In this document: positions 34,238-44,340 of the stretch, piece after piece | How the letters are laid out: each line of letters starts with the position of its first letter | Position numbering within the stretch: position 1 is the stretch's first letter | DNA from: an uncultured Clostridia bacterium | GTDB lineage: Bacteria; Bacillota; Clostridia; Oscillospirales; Ruminococcaceae | Direction of reading: 5' to 3' | Length of the DNA: 47,172 nucleotides | NCBI GenBank assembly: GCA_947627905.1 | Contig: CANQXX010000013.1 | Coordinates: 1-47,172, forward strand | The notes under the pieces: model-generated | What the model was told of the DNA's origin: nothing | The model's input: only the letters and a program-made list of their open reading frames with translations | Database searches by the model: none | Position numbers and translations under genes: made by a program

Positions 34238-36184
34238 TTATTTCGCCTTGGAATCGTTCTCCTCAAATATCCTGTTCAGGACTTCGTCCATAGGCATCGA
34301 GCCAAGGTCACCCTCCTTGCGGGAACGGAGAGAAAGCGTTCCGCTCTCTGCTTCCTTGTCGCCGACAATAAAGAAGTACGGTATCTTTTCAAGCTGAGCC
34401 TGACGTATCTTGTAGCCAACACCCTCTTTTCGGGAATCTATAGTGCAGCGTATGCCGCGCTTGTCAAGTTTTTCATAGACCGTCTGGCAATATTCCGCAG
34501 CCCTGTCCGTAACGGGAAGTATGCGAACCTGCTCCGGAGAGAGCCAAAGCGGCAGCGCGCCGGCATAAGTTTCGATAAGATAAGCAAGTGTTCTTTCATA
34601 GCAGCCGAGAGATGTTCTGTGAATGATATACGGATTTTTCTTCTTTCCGTCAACATCGGTGTATTCCATGCCGAATCTCTGGGCAAGAAGCATATCTATC
34701 TGGATCGTTACAAGCGTATCTTCCTTGCCGTAAACGTTCTTATACTGGATATCCAGCTTAGGACCGTAGAAAGCGGCTTCATCTATGCCGATAGTATATT
34801 CCAGACCGATATGATCGAGAATTTTCTTCATGACAGCCTGAGCTTCTTCCCACTGCTCCGCAGTACCCTCATATTTATTCTTTGGATTTGCAGGATCCCA
34901 CTGTGAGAAACGGAACGTGCACTTGTCAAGCAGTCCTACAGTATCAAGACAATATTTTGCCAGCTCCAGACAGCCGCGGAACTCCTCTTCGAGCTGTTCG
35001 GGACGGAGGATAAGGTGTCCCTCGGAGATCGTGAACTGACGCACGCGGATAAGTCCGTGCATTTCGCCGCTGTCCTCGTTCCTGAAAAGCGTGGAAGTTT
35101 CGCCAAGACGCATGGGAAGATCCCTGTAGGAACGCGCTCTGTTCAGGAATACCTGATACTGGAAAGGACAGGTCATAGGACGGAGAGCAAAACATTCTTT
35201 GGTTTCATCGTTGGGATCGCCGAGAATGAACATTCCGTCAAGATAGTGATCCCAGTGACCGGAAATTTTGTAAAGTTCACGCTTTGCCATATATGGCGTT
35301 TTGGTGCGGACGTAACCCTTTGAATCTTCAAGATCCTCCACCCAGCGCTGAAGTATCTGAATGACCTTTGCGCCCTTGGGGAGAAGTATGGGAAGTCCCT
35401 GACCGATATAGTCAACAGTGGTGAAATATTCAAGCTCACGTCCCAGCTTGTTGTGATCGCGCTTCTTTGCTTCTTCGGCAGCGGCAAGATGAGCCTCCAA
35501 CTCGCTTGCCTTTGGATAAGCCGTTCCGTAAATTCTGGAAAGCTGCTTGCCCTTGGCGTCGCCGCGCCAGTATGCTCCTGTGCAGGCAGTCAGCTTGAAA
35601 GCCTTTACTGCGGAGGTATTCATAAGGTGCGGTCCGGCGCAGAGATCGGTAAAGTCTCCCTGCTTGTAGAAGCTGATATCCTCACCCTTGCCGGCGTGCT
35701 CGCTGCAAAGCTCTACCTTGTAGGGCTCGCCCATTTTTTCAAGCATGGAAATTGCTTCGTCGGGGGAAAGGTAATACTGCTCTATGTCAATGCCCTCTTT
35801 TACGATCTTTTTCATTTCAGCTTCAATGGCGGCAAGATCGTCGGCTGTAAAAGCCTTTTCGGTATCGAAATCGTAGTAAAATCCGTTGTCGATGGCAGGA
35901 CCTATAGCGAGCTTTACGTCCGGATAAAGTCTCTTTACCGCCTGAGCCATAATATGTGAGGCAGTATGCCAGAATGTTTTCTTTCCTTCGTCGGTATCAA
36001 ACGTCATCACCTCAAAGGTGCAGTCCTTGTCGATGACCGTGCGGAGATCCTTTGTTTCGCCGTCGATCTTCACGCAGCAGGCGGCTTTGTAAAGCCCCAT
36101 TCCTATGCCCTTTACGGCTTCGGCTGCCGGCATGGCGGCTTCTATCTCGCGTACAGAGCCGTCTTTAAGTGTTAGTTTCAGCAT
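34238..36184 (-). CDS. thrS: Threonyl-tRNA synthetase
   Basis: Charges tRNA-Thr. The 648-residue length is normal for the full-length bacterial enzyme. An N-terminal TGS domain (1 to about 60) is followed by the editing domain with HTASHIMAQAVKRLYPD and CAGPH. The class II catalytic core holds RPMTCPFQYQVF (zinc-ligand Cys) and the motif-2 region RLGETSTLFRNEDSGEMHGLIRVRQF. The anticodon-binding domain starts near LSPEQVRILPV. GAGGAG precedes the ATG at 36184 by 8 bases; an ATG at 36202 overlaps this site and is rejected. Expression is controlled by the T-box leader. Confidence 0.98.
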   Translation of the reverse strand: MLKLTLKDGSVREIEAAMPAAEAVKGIGMGLYKAACCVKIDGETKDLRTVIDKDCTFEVMTFDTDEGKKTFWHTASHIMAQAVKRLYPDVKLAIGPAIDNGFYYDFDTEKAFTADDLAAIEAEMKKIVKEGIDIEQYYLSPDEAISMLEKMGEPYKVELCSEHAGKGEDISFYKQGDFTDLCAGPHLMNTSAVKAFKLTACTGAYWRGDAKGKQLSRIYGTAYPKASELEAHLAAAEEAKKRDHNKLGRELEYFTTVDYIGQGLPILLPKGAKVIQILQRWVEDLEDSKGYVRTKTPYMAKRELYKISGHWDHYLDGMFILGDPNDETKECFALRPMTCPFQYQVFLNRARSYRDLPMRLGETSTLFRNEDSGEMHGLIRVRQFTISEGHLILRPEQLEEEFRGCLELAKYCLDTVGLLDKCTFRFSQWDPANPKNKYEGTAEQWEEAQAVMKKILDHIGLEYTIGIDEAAFYGPKLDIQYKNVYGKEDTLVTIQIDMLLAQRFGMEYTDVDGKKKNPYIIHRTSLGCYERTLAYLIETYAGALPLWLSPEQVRILPVTDRAAEYCQTVYEKLDKRGIRCTIDSRKEGVGYKIRQAQLEKIPYFFIVGDKEAESGTLSLRSRKEGDLGSMPMDEVLNRIFEENDSKAK

Positions 36185-36223
36185 AAAAATTCTCCTCTTC
36201 ATAATATATTCATTAAAAATTTA

Positions 36224-36505
36224 CAATTAAAAAATCCCCTGATATTTTTATCAAGGGACGAATTTGCTCGCGGTTCCACCCAAGTTATATACTATCTGCA
36301 ATATCTATACTGAAAATTACAGAAAGCATACCTCTCATAAGCTCTTTAACGGGAGCTGTCCGCCGTTTATTGGACGGGCTCAAAGGCGGTGTGCAGGATA
36401 CTGCGGAATGTCCCTTTCCCAGCAGACGGGGACTCTCTTAAGACCGCTTTTACGGCTTGGCGCCGACGTATGATGCCTTCCTTATCATAGCTTTTTATAT
36501 GATAC
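36224..36505 (-). promoter_or_regulatory. T-box riboswitch controlling thrS
   Basis: About 280 bases of leader on the minus strand hold the conserved T-box TGGGTGGAACCGCG (36282-36269). A terminator follows (CCCTTGATA / TATCAGGGG, 36257-36236) with its T tract at about 36235-36229. Uncharged tRNA should pair with the T-box bulge and favour the antiterminator. A Stem I region lies about 36300-36490, with an AGAGAG and CTGCTGGGAAAGGGAC block. An ACC codon, suitable for Thr, occurs in GCACACCGCC; calling it the specifier is an inference. Confidence 0.93.
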
Positions 36506-36511
36506 AAATTT

Positions 36512-36540
36512 AATATATCACGAAAAAAATTTTTTGTCAA
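36512..36540 (-). promoter_or_regulatory. Promoter of T-box-thrS
   Basis: Minus strand: TTGACA (36540-36535), 17-base spacer, TATATT (36517-36512). Confidence 0.8.
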
Positions 36541-36604
36541 CCGTCTTTTTTCACATATAAAACGGGGTTTTATTATTTAATAGTGTCAAATTGTATAATT
36601 TTCC

Positions 36605-36633
36605 TTGACATTTATCTCAATATATATTAAAAT
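36605..36633 (+). promoter_or_regulatory. Promoter of rny
   Basis: TTGACA (36605-36610), 17-base spacer, TAAAAT (36628-36633). With the start codon at 37011 this gives a leader of about 370 bases. Confidence 0.75.
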
Positions 36634-36639
36634 AAAAGA

Positions 36640-37010
36640 ATGAATGCAATATATTTATAAATATCGTGCAAGGAATAAATTTCCATGCCGTAAAAATAAA
36701 TTGCTGTTCAATTATTTTTCTTACTTCTATGGCTGAAATAGAAGGTTTTCATATATTCTTGAATTTATTAGGTGCAAATGCGATCCGCCATTTATTACGG
36801 ACGGCGGCGCATACTGATAAACCTCTGTCCGTAAAGCGGGACAGGTATCACCGGTCGGAGCTGCCCATATATGGGGAACAGTTCCGGTCTCTGTATCCGG
36901 CTGTCTGTATTTTTACCGGAAATCTGCGGGATATTCGTACAGAACGGTACGGCAAACTTGAAAATCAGATATTTGAGCCTCCGAAGTATTCTATAAAGGA
37001 GGTAAACAGA
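36640..37010 (+). other. Long leader of rny, no recognised gene
   Basis: Between the promoter and the TTG start lie about 370 bases. Hairpins visible by eye are CTGTCC/GGACAG near 36826-36845 and an ACCGG...CCGGT stem enclosing the palindrome CCCATATATGGG (about 36850-36890). The frame of rny stays open here from 36666, but this stretch shows no ribosome binding site and would bury the membrane anchor of RNase Y, so I read it as untranslated. Confidence 0.5.
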
Positions 37011-38570
37011 TTGGTCACAACAATCATTGTCGGGATAATCGCTTTCGTTGTGGGCGCGGGGATATCCGGCTTTATCCTTTTCAAAGTCGGGATAAACTAC
37101 CGCAAGCAGCAGGCTGAATCCGCTATCGGTTCCGCCGAAAAGGAAGCCGAACGCATTATTGAAGACGCCAAAAAAGAAGCCGACAACCAGAAGAAGATCG
37201 CCCTTGTAGAAGCCAAGGACGAGATACACAAGAGCCGTTCCGAGCTTGAAAAAGAGATCAAGGAACGCAGAAACGATATGTCCCGTCAGGAAAGACGTAT
37301 CCAGCAAAAAGAGGAAAACCTCGACAAGAAAAGCGACAATATCGAAAAGAAGGAAGAGCAGCTCCAGAAAAAGCTCAAGCAGGTTGATGAAAAGCTGGAG
37401 GATGCCGAAAAGATCAAAAAATCACAGATGGAGATACTCGAAAAGATCTCCCAGTTTACTATGGAACAGGCAAAGGAGCACCTGCTTTCAATGCTTGAAA
37501 GCGAGCTTGTTCACGAAAAAGCAGTCAAGATACAGCAGTATGAGATGCAGTTAAAGGACGAATGCGAAGAAAAGGCAAGAAATCTCATATCCCTTGCTAT
37601 TTCAAAATGCTCCGCGGATCAGGTGTCGGAAAGCGTTGTTTCCGTAGTTCCGCTGCCTAACGACGAGATGAAGGGCAGGATCATCGGACGTGAGGGACGT
37701 AATATCCGTACTCTTGAAACGCTTACCGGCGTTGACCTTATAATCGACGATACTCCCGAAGCTATCACGCTTTCCTGCTTCGATCAGGCAAGGCGCGAGG
37801 TGGCAAGGATCGCTCTGGAAAAACTTATTGCCGACGGACGTATCCACCCGTCCCGCATTGAGGAAATGGTCGATAAGGCAAGGCGCGAAGTCGAGCACAA
37901 GATCAAGCAGGAGGGCGAAAGAGCCGTTCTGGAAACAAATGTCCACGGTCTTAACCATGAGCTGGTAAGGCTTATAGGACGCCTTTACTACCGTACATCA
38001 TACCGTCAGAACGTTCTCAACCATTCTATAGAAGTAGCGCATCTTGCAGGAATAATGGCTTCCGAGCTTGGCGTTGACGCTAACCTTGCGCGCAGAGCAG
38101 GTCTCCTCCACGATATAGGAAAGGCTCTCAGCTACGAAATAGAAGGTTCTCATGTTCAGATAGGCGTTGACGTCTGCAAGAAGTACAAGGAAAATCCCGA
38201 TGTTATCCACGCTATCGAAGCTCATCACGGCGATGTTGAGCCCAAGACAGTTATTGCTTCGCTCGTACAGGCGGCCGACGCTATTTCAGCCGCAAGACCC
38301 GGCGCAAGAAGCGAAAATTACGAGAATTACATCAAGCGTCTGCAAAAGCTGGAGGAAATATGCACGTCTTACGACGGCGTCGAAAAATCCTACGCTATAC
38401 AGGCAGGACGCGAAGTGCGCATAATGGTCCTTCCGGAAAAGATAAACGACGAGAGAATGGCTATCGTTGCGCGTGAGATCGCTCAGCGGATAGAAAACGA
38501 AATGGATTATCCCGGACAGATCAAGATAAATCTCATAAGAGAAAGCCGCGCGGTAGAATACGCGAAATGA
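37011..38570 (+). CDS. rny: Ribonuclease Y
   Basis: A membrane-anchored endoribonuclease that begins mRNA decay in many Firmicutes. From the TTG at 37011 it has 519 residues, the usual size. It has an N-terminal membrane segment (about 3-25), a long charged coiled coil (about 30-180), a KH domain with [15 protein letters not shown] (about 220), and an HD domain with GLLHDIGKA (H366-D367). The TTG is chosen because AAGGAGG lies 8 bases before it and because it puts the membrane segment at the very N-terminus; an open 115-codon upstream extension is not typical of the family. The gene ends at a strong terminator. Confidence 0.95.
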   Translation: MVTTIIVGIIAFVVGAGISGFILFKVGINYRKQQAESAIGSAEKEAERIIEDAKKEADNQKKIALVEAKDEIHKSRSELEKEIKERRNDMSRQERRIQQKEENLDKKSDNIEKKEEQLQKKLKQVDEKLEDAEKIKKSQMEILEKISQFTMEQAKEHLLSMLESELVHEKAVKIQQYEMQLKDECEEKARNLISLAISKCSADQVSESVVSVVPLPNDEMKGRIIGREGRNIRTLETLTGVDLIIDDTPEAITLSCFDQARREVARIALEKLIADGRIHPSRIEEMVDKARREVEHKIKQEGERAVLETNVHGLNHELVRLIGRLYYRTSYRQNVLNHSIEVAHLAGIMASELGVDANLARRAGLLHDIGKALSYEIEGSHVQIGVDVCKKYKENPDVIHAIEAHHGDVEPKTVIASLVQAADAISAARPGARSENYENYIKRLQKLEEICTSYDGVEKSYAIQAGREVRIMVLPEKINDERMAIVAREIAQRIENEMDYPGQIKINLIRESRAVEYAK

Positions 38571-38583
38571 TCCGAAAAAATTC

Positions 38584-38610
38584 CCCCGTGTTCAGGCACG
38601 GGGCTTTTTT
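38584..38610 (+). terminator. Terminator after rny
   Basis: CCCCGTG (38584-38590) / CACGGGG (38597-38603), then CTTTTTT. Confidence 0.85.
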
Positions 38611-38639
38611 CTGCAACTTAAAAAGAAAGCTGGTGCAGT

Positions 38640-40070
38640 ATGCCAAAGACAATATTCGGAACTACGGAAAAATCAAATTTTATACTCAATATGAAGTATG
38701 AAACGGTGTCAAAATGGATAAACGGACTTTTATGCGCTTGTATAATCGTTCCTCTGCTGGGAGGAATGTTCATTACCTTTGTAACAAAGGCAAGCTCTTT
38801 TCTCGGTTCGTTCCTGTATGCAACGGGATTTTCCTGTATACTGTTCTTTATAGTGCAGCTTTTAAGGAAGGACATCAGCCTGAAAAGCTATCCGGCGGCA
38901 TTTATAATATTCGGCATGGCGCTGCTTGCGGCGGCATCGTACTATAAGGTAGTTATCAATTACGATTCGCAGGAATATATAAACACCGCGATAATGGGCG
39001 AGCTTGGCAGATATGAGGGTCTGCTGTCGCTGCTGGCATACTTCGGGATATTTCTGCTGGCAATGACGGTAAAAAAGCGCGCCTCGGTCAGAACGGTGCT
39101 GGACATACTTGTGGGCGCAGGGATCGTTCAGGCGATATTTGCGGTAATGCAGCACATACCTTGGGGATTTCCGTCGGATTTCAGGGATCTGCCGGCGCTG
39201 CTGCTTTTAAAGAACGTGCATCTTTCCAGCGGACTTGCGGACAGCCCTATATTTTACGGATCGTTCCTGACGCTTGCTTCAGGAGCGGCAATAATAGGCG
39301 CGGTATATGATGAGAGCGTTATCCGGGCAAGGGTATACGGAGCATCGGCTGCGGCGTTCTTCCTGACGGGGCTTTTCACATCGTCGGTAGTGCCGCTTAT
39401 CGGCATTGGAACGGCGCTGGTGATCGCTGTAGCTATAGAACTGTTCCGCAAAAACAGCATACGTTTTGAGGGGAGAAAGCTCAGCTCCCCCGGAAAGCGG
39501 CTTGCGGTGCTTATAATAGTATATGTGATAATATTTGCGCTGGTTTTTGCTTTTCAGGGAATTTACCTGCGCGACAAGGCAATAGCTTATTCCGACGGAT
39601 TTTACCGGCTGTTCATAATAGGCGCGCCATCGCCGGTGCATGAGCAAAGCCTGTGGCAGATAGGCGCTGAAAGGAGTTTTGCTCTTATAAAGGAAAATCC
39701 CCTGCTCGGCGTAGGACCGGATCTTATGGCAAAGGTACAGATATCGAGAGAGGATATGTTTACCGACAGTATAGACCGCAGCTACAATGAATATCTTTAT
39801 ATTGCGGCTACAAGGGGAATACCCTCGCTGATACTCTATGCCGCTTTGCTTGTGATGACGTTTATACGCTTGTTCAAGGGCATGAAAGAATTTTATTCCG
39901 ACGGGAAAATGTGGTTCCGTCCGGCTCTGCTGACGGCAGCGCTGGCATATTCGGTGCAGGCATTTTTCAGCGCAAGCGCAGTAACGGTCGCTCCGTTTTT
40001 CTGGCTGATAGCCGGCATGGCATGGTCGGTATTTGACAGGGACAAAGGAACGCTCCGTGAGAAAAAATAA
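38640..40070 (+). CDS. O-antigen ligase/polymerase-like membrane protein (Wzy_C family)
   Basis: A 476-residue polytopic membrane protein with about ten to twelve hydrophobic segments. A large loop near residues 330-385 carries SLWQIGAERSFALIKENPLLGVGPD and DRSYNEYLYIAATRG; GVGPD followed by S/H-NEYL is the hallmark of Wzy/WaaL-type polymerases and ligases. Such proteins join lipid-linked glycans to an acceptor or polymerise repeats; in a Gram-positive the acceptor would be a wall or protein glycan. No glycosyltransferase or flippase gene is adjacent, so the substrate is unknown. The ATG has only a weak AGAAAG site. A terminator follows directly. Confidence 0.82.
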   Translation: MPKTIFGTTEKSNFILNMKYETVSKWINGLLCACIIVPLLGGMFITFVTKASSFLGSFLYATGFSCILFFIVQLLRKDISLKSYPAAFIIFGMALLAAASYYKVVINYDSQEYINTAIMGELGRYEGLLSLLAYFGIFLLAMTVKKRASVRTVLDILVGAGIVQAIFAVMQHIPWGFPSDFRDLPALLLLKNVHLSSGLADSPIFYGSFLTLASGAAIIGAVYDESVIRARVYGASAAAFFLTGLFTSSVVPLIGIGTALVIAVAIELFRKNSIRFEGRKLSSPGKRLAVLIIVYVIIFALVFAFQGIYLRDKAIAYSDGFYRLFIIGAPSPVHEQSLWQIGAERSFALIKENPLLGVGPDLMAKVQISREDMFTDSIDRSYNEYLYIAATRGIPSLILYAALLVMTFIRLFKGMKEFYSDGKMWFRPALLTAALAYSVQAFFSASAVTVAPFFWLIAGMAWSVFDRDKGTLREKK

Positions 40071-40077
40071 AAGGTTT

Positions 40078-40107
40078 GCCAGCCTTTAAAGGCTGGCGAA
40101 ATTTTTT
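40078..40107 (+). terminator. Terminator after the Wzy-like gene
   Basis: GCCAGCC (40078-40084), TTTAAA, GGCTGGC (40091-40097), then GAAATTTTTT. Confidence 0.85.
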
Positions 40108-40196
40108 CTGAATTTTGCACGCTGTTCATATAATTTAATAAAAATTCGTCTGCGGTACTCATCTTGCAGATATCCGTGACGTGGAAAGGAATAAAA

Positions 40197-40823
40197 ATGA
40201 GCATTTTCGACATATTCAACCAGATAAGCAAGGAAACAGCCGAACCTGCCGGTTCTCCCGAATATATCATAGCCGGTCTTGGAAATCCCGGTGAAAAATA
40301 CAATAACACACGCCATAACGCCGGATTTATGGTGCTTGATAAATTGGCTGCAAAATATAATGTTCAGCTTAAAAAGCTGCGGTTCAAGTCGGTAACGGCA
40401 GTCGCTCAGATAAACGGTGTTACCTGCCTGCTGATGAAGCCAGCCACTTTTATGAACAACAGTGGCGAAGCAGTCGTTGAAGCCATGAATTTCTATAAAA
40501 TACCCCCGGAAAGGGTAATAATATGTTATGACGATATCAGCCTTGAGCCCTCACACATAAGGATACGCCGCAAAGGCTCTGACGGCGGTCATAACGGCAT
40601 GAAGTCGATCATCTATCTTACCGGCTTTGATACCTTTCCCCGTATAAAGACCGGCGTGGGGCAAAAACCGAATAAAGATTATGACCTTGCAGCATGGGTG
40701 CTCTCACACTTCACCGACGAAGAAAAAAAGCTCATGGACGAGGGCACCGACAAGGCGGCGGCTTCTCTTGAACTTATGGTGAAAGGCAGAACGGACGAAG
40801 CCATGAACAAATATAATTCCTGA
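40197..40823 (+). CDS. pth: Peptidyl-tRNA hydrolase
   Basis: Releases peptides from prematurely dropped peptidyl-tRNAs. It has 208 residues. The core starts YIIAGLGNPGEKYNNTRHNAGF, with the catalytic histidine at H40 (His20 in the E. coli enzyme), and continues with KPATFMNNSGEAV, YDDISLEP and KGSDGGHNGMKSI. A 20-residue N-terminal extension (MSIFDIFNQISKETAEPAGS) precedes the usual beginning of the family. The ATG at 40197 has AAAGGA at 6 bases, so the extension is probably real. mfd follows after 24 bases; a pth-mfd pairing is widespread in Firmicutes. Confidence 0.96.
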   Translation: MSIFDIFNQISKETAEPAGSPEYIIAGLGNPGEKYNNTRHNAGFMVLDKLAAKYNVQLKKLRFKSVTAVAQINGVTCLLMKPATFMNNSGEAVVEAMNFYKIPPERVIICYDDISLEPSHIRIRRKGSDGGHNGMKSIIYLTGFDTFPRIKTGVGQKPNKDYDLAAWVLSHFTDEEKKLMDEGTDKAAASLELMVKGRTDEAMNKYNS

Positions 40824-40847
40824 GATATACAAGGTGTATTTATAACT

Positions 40848-43800
40848 ATGTCAGAACTTTTTATTTCCGCAATTGAAAATTTCACCCCTTACCGTGATAT
40901 GATGAACGCCCTGACCGACGGACAGACCCCTGCCGCCGTGTCGGGGATATCTGCTATACACAAGGCGCAGTTCGTCCTCGGAATGAGAAAAAATTCCCCG
41001 GTGCTGATAATAACCGATGACGAAGCCGGCGCAAGGCGTCTCTCCGACGATATAAACGCCCTTGCAGGCGGGAACGTATCGTTTGTATTTCCGGCAAAGG
41101 ATATTTCCCTTACGCCGGTGGAGACATCTTCGCGCGAATATGAGCATTCCCGTCTGGGAGTGCTTTCACGTCTTGCGGACGGTGAAAATATCATCGTATG
41201 CGCCTCGGCGGAAGCCGTAATGCAGGTAACTCTGCCAAAAGAAGTACTTCTTTCGAGGACTGTTTCCCTTTCCGCCGGCGCGGAAACGGATACAAAAAAA
41301 CTTATAAAAGACCTTATTTCCGCAGGATATTCACGCTGCGAAAAGGTAGAGGGAGCATCTCAGTTTTCGGTGCGCGGTTCTATAATAGACATTTTCCCGG
41401 TGCAGGAAAATCTTCCGTTAAGAATAGAGCTCTGGGGCGACGAAATAGATACTATTTCATACTTCGATCCGGAAAGCCAGCGCAGAACGGACAGCATTGA
41501 AAGCATAAAGATACCGCCTGCAATGGAAACGCTTTTTGACAGCACCGAAGAGCTTATATCCCGCATACAAAAGCTCGCTTCTTCGGTAAGGGGAAAGCGC
41601 GCCGAAATGGTCAGGAACGCTTTTGCCCGCGATATTGACCGCCTGAATGCGGGGCTTGAACTGGGGAACATAGACAAATATATTCCGATAGCATATGAAA
41701 AGCCGGAAACGATATTTGATCATCTTTCGCCGGAAAGCCCGGTGATATTCAGCGAATATTACAACATTTCCGACAAGGCAAGAGCGGTGATGTCACAGCA
41801 CAATGAGGATATAAAGCTCCTGTTAGAATCGGGAGAGCTCTGCAAAAGTCTGGACGGCTATATGACTACATTTCCGGAAATGTACTCGAAAGCACAGCAT
41901 TTTCCGCTGTTTCATTTTGACGCCTTTGTACGGGGCGCTGACCTGAAATTCAAAAAGCTGATATCCGTTTCCGCAAACCAGACCGCTCCGTGGGGCGGTG
42001 AGATACGTCAGCTCATAGAAGATCTGCAAAGTTTCTGCGAACGGGGCTACAGCGTCGCTGTAATGGCAGGTTCGGAAAAAACGCTCCCCATAATAGAAAA
42101 GGATCTTCGCGATGAGGGTATAAAGTGTACGATAGCAAATGAAAATTCCGTGCTTTCCGCAGGGAATGTACTGCTCATGTCCGGCTGTACGAGCGCAGGA
42201 TATGATTACCCCGACATAAAGACTGCCCTTATAACGCAGGCTAAAGCCTCGGTATCAAAGAAAAAACTGCGCAAAGCTAAAAAGGGCGAAGAAATAAGAT
42301 CGCTCTCCGACATCACGGAGGGCGACCTTGTGGTGCACGCTCTCCACGGAATAGGAAAGTTTGCCGGCATACGCAAGCTGGAACTGGAGGGAATCACCAA
42401 GGATTATATAACCATAAAATATGCAGGCACGGACGTTCTGTATGTTCCGGTAAATCAGCTTGACATGGTATCAAAATATATCGGTCCGCGTGACAACGGC
42501 GCAGTAAAGCTGAACAAACTTTCCTCCACAGATTGGCAAAAGACCCGCGCCCGCGTAAAAAAAGCCGTAAAGGATATGGCGGACGAACTGATAAAACTTT
42601 ACGCAAAGCGCAGCCAGACCCCCGGTTTTGCCTTTTCAGAGGACGACGACTGGCAGCACGATTTTGAAGCCCGTTTCCCGTATAATGAAACGGACGATCA
42701 GCTCCGCTCCGCTCAGGAAATAAAGGAGGATATGCAAAAGCCCGTTCCAATGGACAGACTTCTTTGCGGTGATGTGGGCTTCGGAAAGACGGAAGTAGCT
42801 TTCCGGGCGGCGTTCAAGTGCATGGAGGACGGCAAACAGTGCGCCGTTCTTGCGCCTACGACGGTCCTTGCATGGCAGCATTACCAGACGGCTCTGAAAC
42901 GGTTCGAGCATTTCCCCATGAAGATCGAGCTGCTCTCACGGTTCCGTTCAAAAAAGGAGCAGGAAGATATCCTCAAGCAGCTTAAACACGGTGAGATAGA
43001 TATGATAATCGGCACTCACCGCCTTGTTCAGAAAGACGTTAAATTCAAGGATCTTGGCTTGGCGATAATCGACGAGGAACAGCGCTTCGGCGTTGCCCAT
43101 AAGGAAAGGTTCAAGGAAATGTTCTCCGGCATAGATGTGCTCACTCTTTCCGCAACGCCTATACCAAGGACATTGAACATGGCAATGAGCGGCATACGCG
43201 ATATGAGCGTTATTGAAGAACCGCCCGTTGACCGTCACCCGGTGCAGACATATGTAATAGAACACAACATGGGCGTTATAGTTCAGGCTATAAATAAAGA
43301 GCTCCGCCGAGGAGGGCAGGTATACTATATACACAACAGGATAGACAGCATAGACCTTTGCGCCGCAAAGCTGCAGGAACAGCTTCCGGACGCAAGGATA
43401 GGCGTTGCCCACGGACAGATAACCGAAGAACACCTTTCGGAGATATGGCAGAGCCTGCTTGAACATGAAATAGATATCCTTGTGTGCACGACCCTGATAG
43501 AGACAGGCGTTGACGTTCCAAATGTAAATACGCTTATAATAGAGGACGCGGACAATCTCGGTCTTTCGCAGCTTTATCAGCTCCGCGGACGGGTAGGGCG
43601 TTCAAGCAGGAGAGCTTTTGCTTATTTTACTTTCCGCAGGGGAAAGGCTCTTACCGAGATAGCTGCGCGCAGACTTGACGCAATACGGGAATTTACCCAG
43701 TTTGGCAGCGGGTTCAGGATCGCTCTCCGCGACCTTGAGATACGGGGAGCAGGTTCTATTTTAGGGGGAAAGCAGCATGGTCATATGGAAGCAGTCGGCT

Positions 43801-44321
43801 ACGATATGTATTTGCAGCTGCTGAATGAAGCAATTGCCGAAGAAAAAGGCGAAGCGCCGCCGTCAAGACCGGAGGACTGTCTTATAGACATACAGACGGA
43901 CGCGCATATTCCTGATGATTACATCGAAAGCCTTGCAGGCAGGATAGATATTTACAGAAAAATAGCCGCCCTGCGGACAAACGAGGACAGCACAGACCTT
44001 ATAGACGAGCTTATCGACCGTTACGGCGATCCGCCCAAGTCGATACAAGGGCTTATCAATGTTTCGCTAATAAGGAATATGGCAGGCGAACTGACAATGA
44101 CCGAGATAACTCAGCGCAATGACATAATGTTTTTCTATCTTAAAATGGCGGATATGGAACAGATACAAGCGCTGACGTCCGCTTTCAAAGGGCGCGTCAC
44201 TGTAAACGGCGGGGAGCGGTCATACATTGCGGTAAAGATGCGCGGTGAAAAGCCCATAGATCTTATCCGCAGCGTTATAGATATAATGAACAAAGGGAAA
44301 AAAGAGGCAGTGCAGGGGTGA
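40848..44321 (+). CDS. mfd: Transcription-repair coupling factor Mfd
   Basis: Removes RNA polymerase stalled at DNA lesions and recruits UvrA. It has 1157 residues, the normal length. An N-terminal UvrB-like region (about 1-230) is followed by the RNA-polymerase-interacting domain (about 480-560; GDLVVHALHGIGKFAGI). The RecG-like translocase has GDVGFGKTEVAFRAAF (641 onward) and Walker B DEEQ (742). The TRG block is ATPIPRTLNMAMSGIRD; the C-terminal regulatory domain ends at the stop. AAGGTG lies before the ATG. Probably co-transcribed with pth. No clear terminator follows; the palindromic element begins about 40 bases later. Confidence 0.98.
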   Translation: MSELFISAIENFTPYRDMMNALTDGQTPAAVSGISAIHKAQFVLGMRKNSPVLIITDDEAGARRLSDDINALAGGNVSFVFPAKDISLTPVETSSREYEHSRLGVLSRLADGENIIVCASAEAVMQVTLPKEVLLSRTVSLSAGAETDTKKLIKDLISAGYSRCEKVEGASQFSVRGSIIDIFPVQENLPLRIELWGDEIDTISYFDPESQRRTDSIESIKIPPAMETLFDSTEELISRIQKLASSVRGKRAEMVRNAFARDIDRLNAGLELGNIDKYIPIAYEKPETIFDHLSPESPVIFSEYYNISDKARAVMSQHNEDIKLLLESGELCKSLDGYMTTFPEMYSKAQHFPLFHFDAFVRGADLKFKKLISVSANQTAPWGGEIRQLIEDLQSFCERGYSVAVMAGSEKTLPIIEKDLRDEGIKCTIANENSVLSAGNVLLMSGCTSAGYDYPDIKTALITQAKASVSKKKLRKAKKGEEIRSLSDITEGDLVVHALHGIGKFAGIRKLELEGITKDYITIKYAGTDVLYVPVNQLDMVSKYIGPRDNGAVKLNKLSSTDWQKTRARVKKAVKDMADELIKLYAKRSQTPGFAFSEDDDWQHDFEARFPYNETDDQLRSAQEIKEDMQKPVPMDRLLCGDVGFGKTEVAFRAAFKCMEDGKQCAVLAPTTVLAWQHYQTALKRFEHFPMKIELLSRFRSKKEQEDILKQLKHGEIDMIIGTHRLVQKDVKFKDLGLAIIDEEQRFGVAHKERFKEMFSGIDVLTLSATPIPRTLNMAMSGIRDMSVIEEPPVDRHPVQTYVIEHNMGVIVQAINKELRRGGQVYYIHNRIDSIDLCAAKLQEQLPDARIGVAHGQITEEHLSEIWQSLLEHEIDILVCTTLIETGVDVPNVNTLIIEDADNLGLSQLYQLRGRVGRSSRRAFAYFTFRRGKALTEIAARRLDAIREFTQFGSGFRIALRDLEIRGAGSILGGKQHGHMEAVGYDMYLQLLNEAIAEEKGEAPPSRPEDCLIDIQTDAHIPDDYIESLAGRIDIYRKIAALRTNEDSTDLIDELIDRYGDPPKSIQGLINVSLIRNMAGELTMTEITQRNDIMFFYLKMADMEQIQALTSAFKGRVTVNGGERSYIAVKMRGEKPIDLIRSVIDIMNKGKKEAVQG

Positions 44322-44340
44322 AATGCTCTAAAAAATCGGG

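Noticed and set aside
36666-37010. RNase Y beginning at 36666 with a 115-residue extension
   Set aside because: It would place the membrane anchor internally and exceed the family's usual length, and no Shine-Dalgarno site is seen. The TTG at 37011 has AAGGAGG at the right distance.
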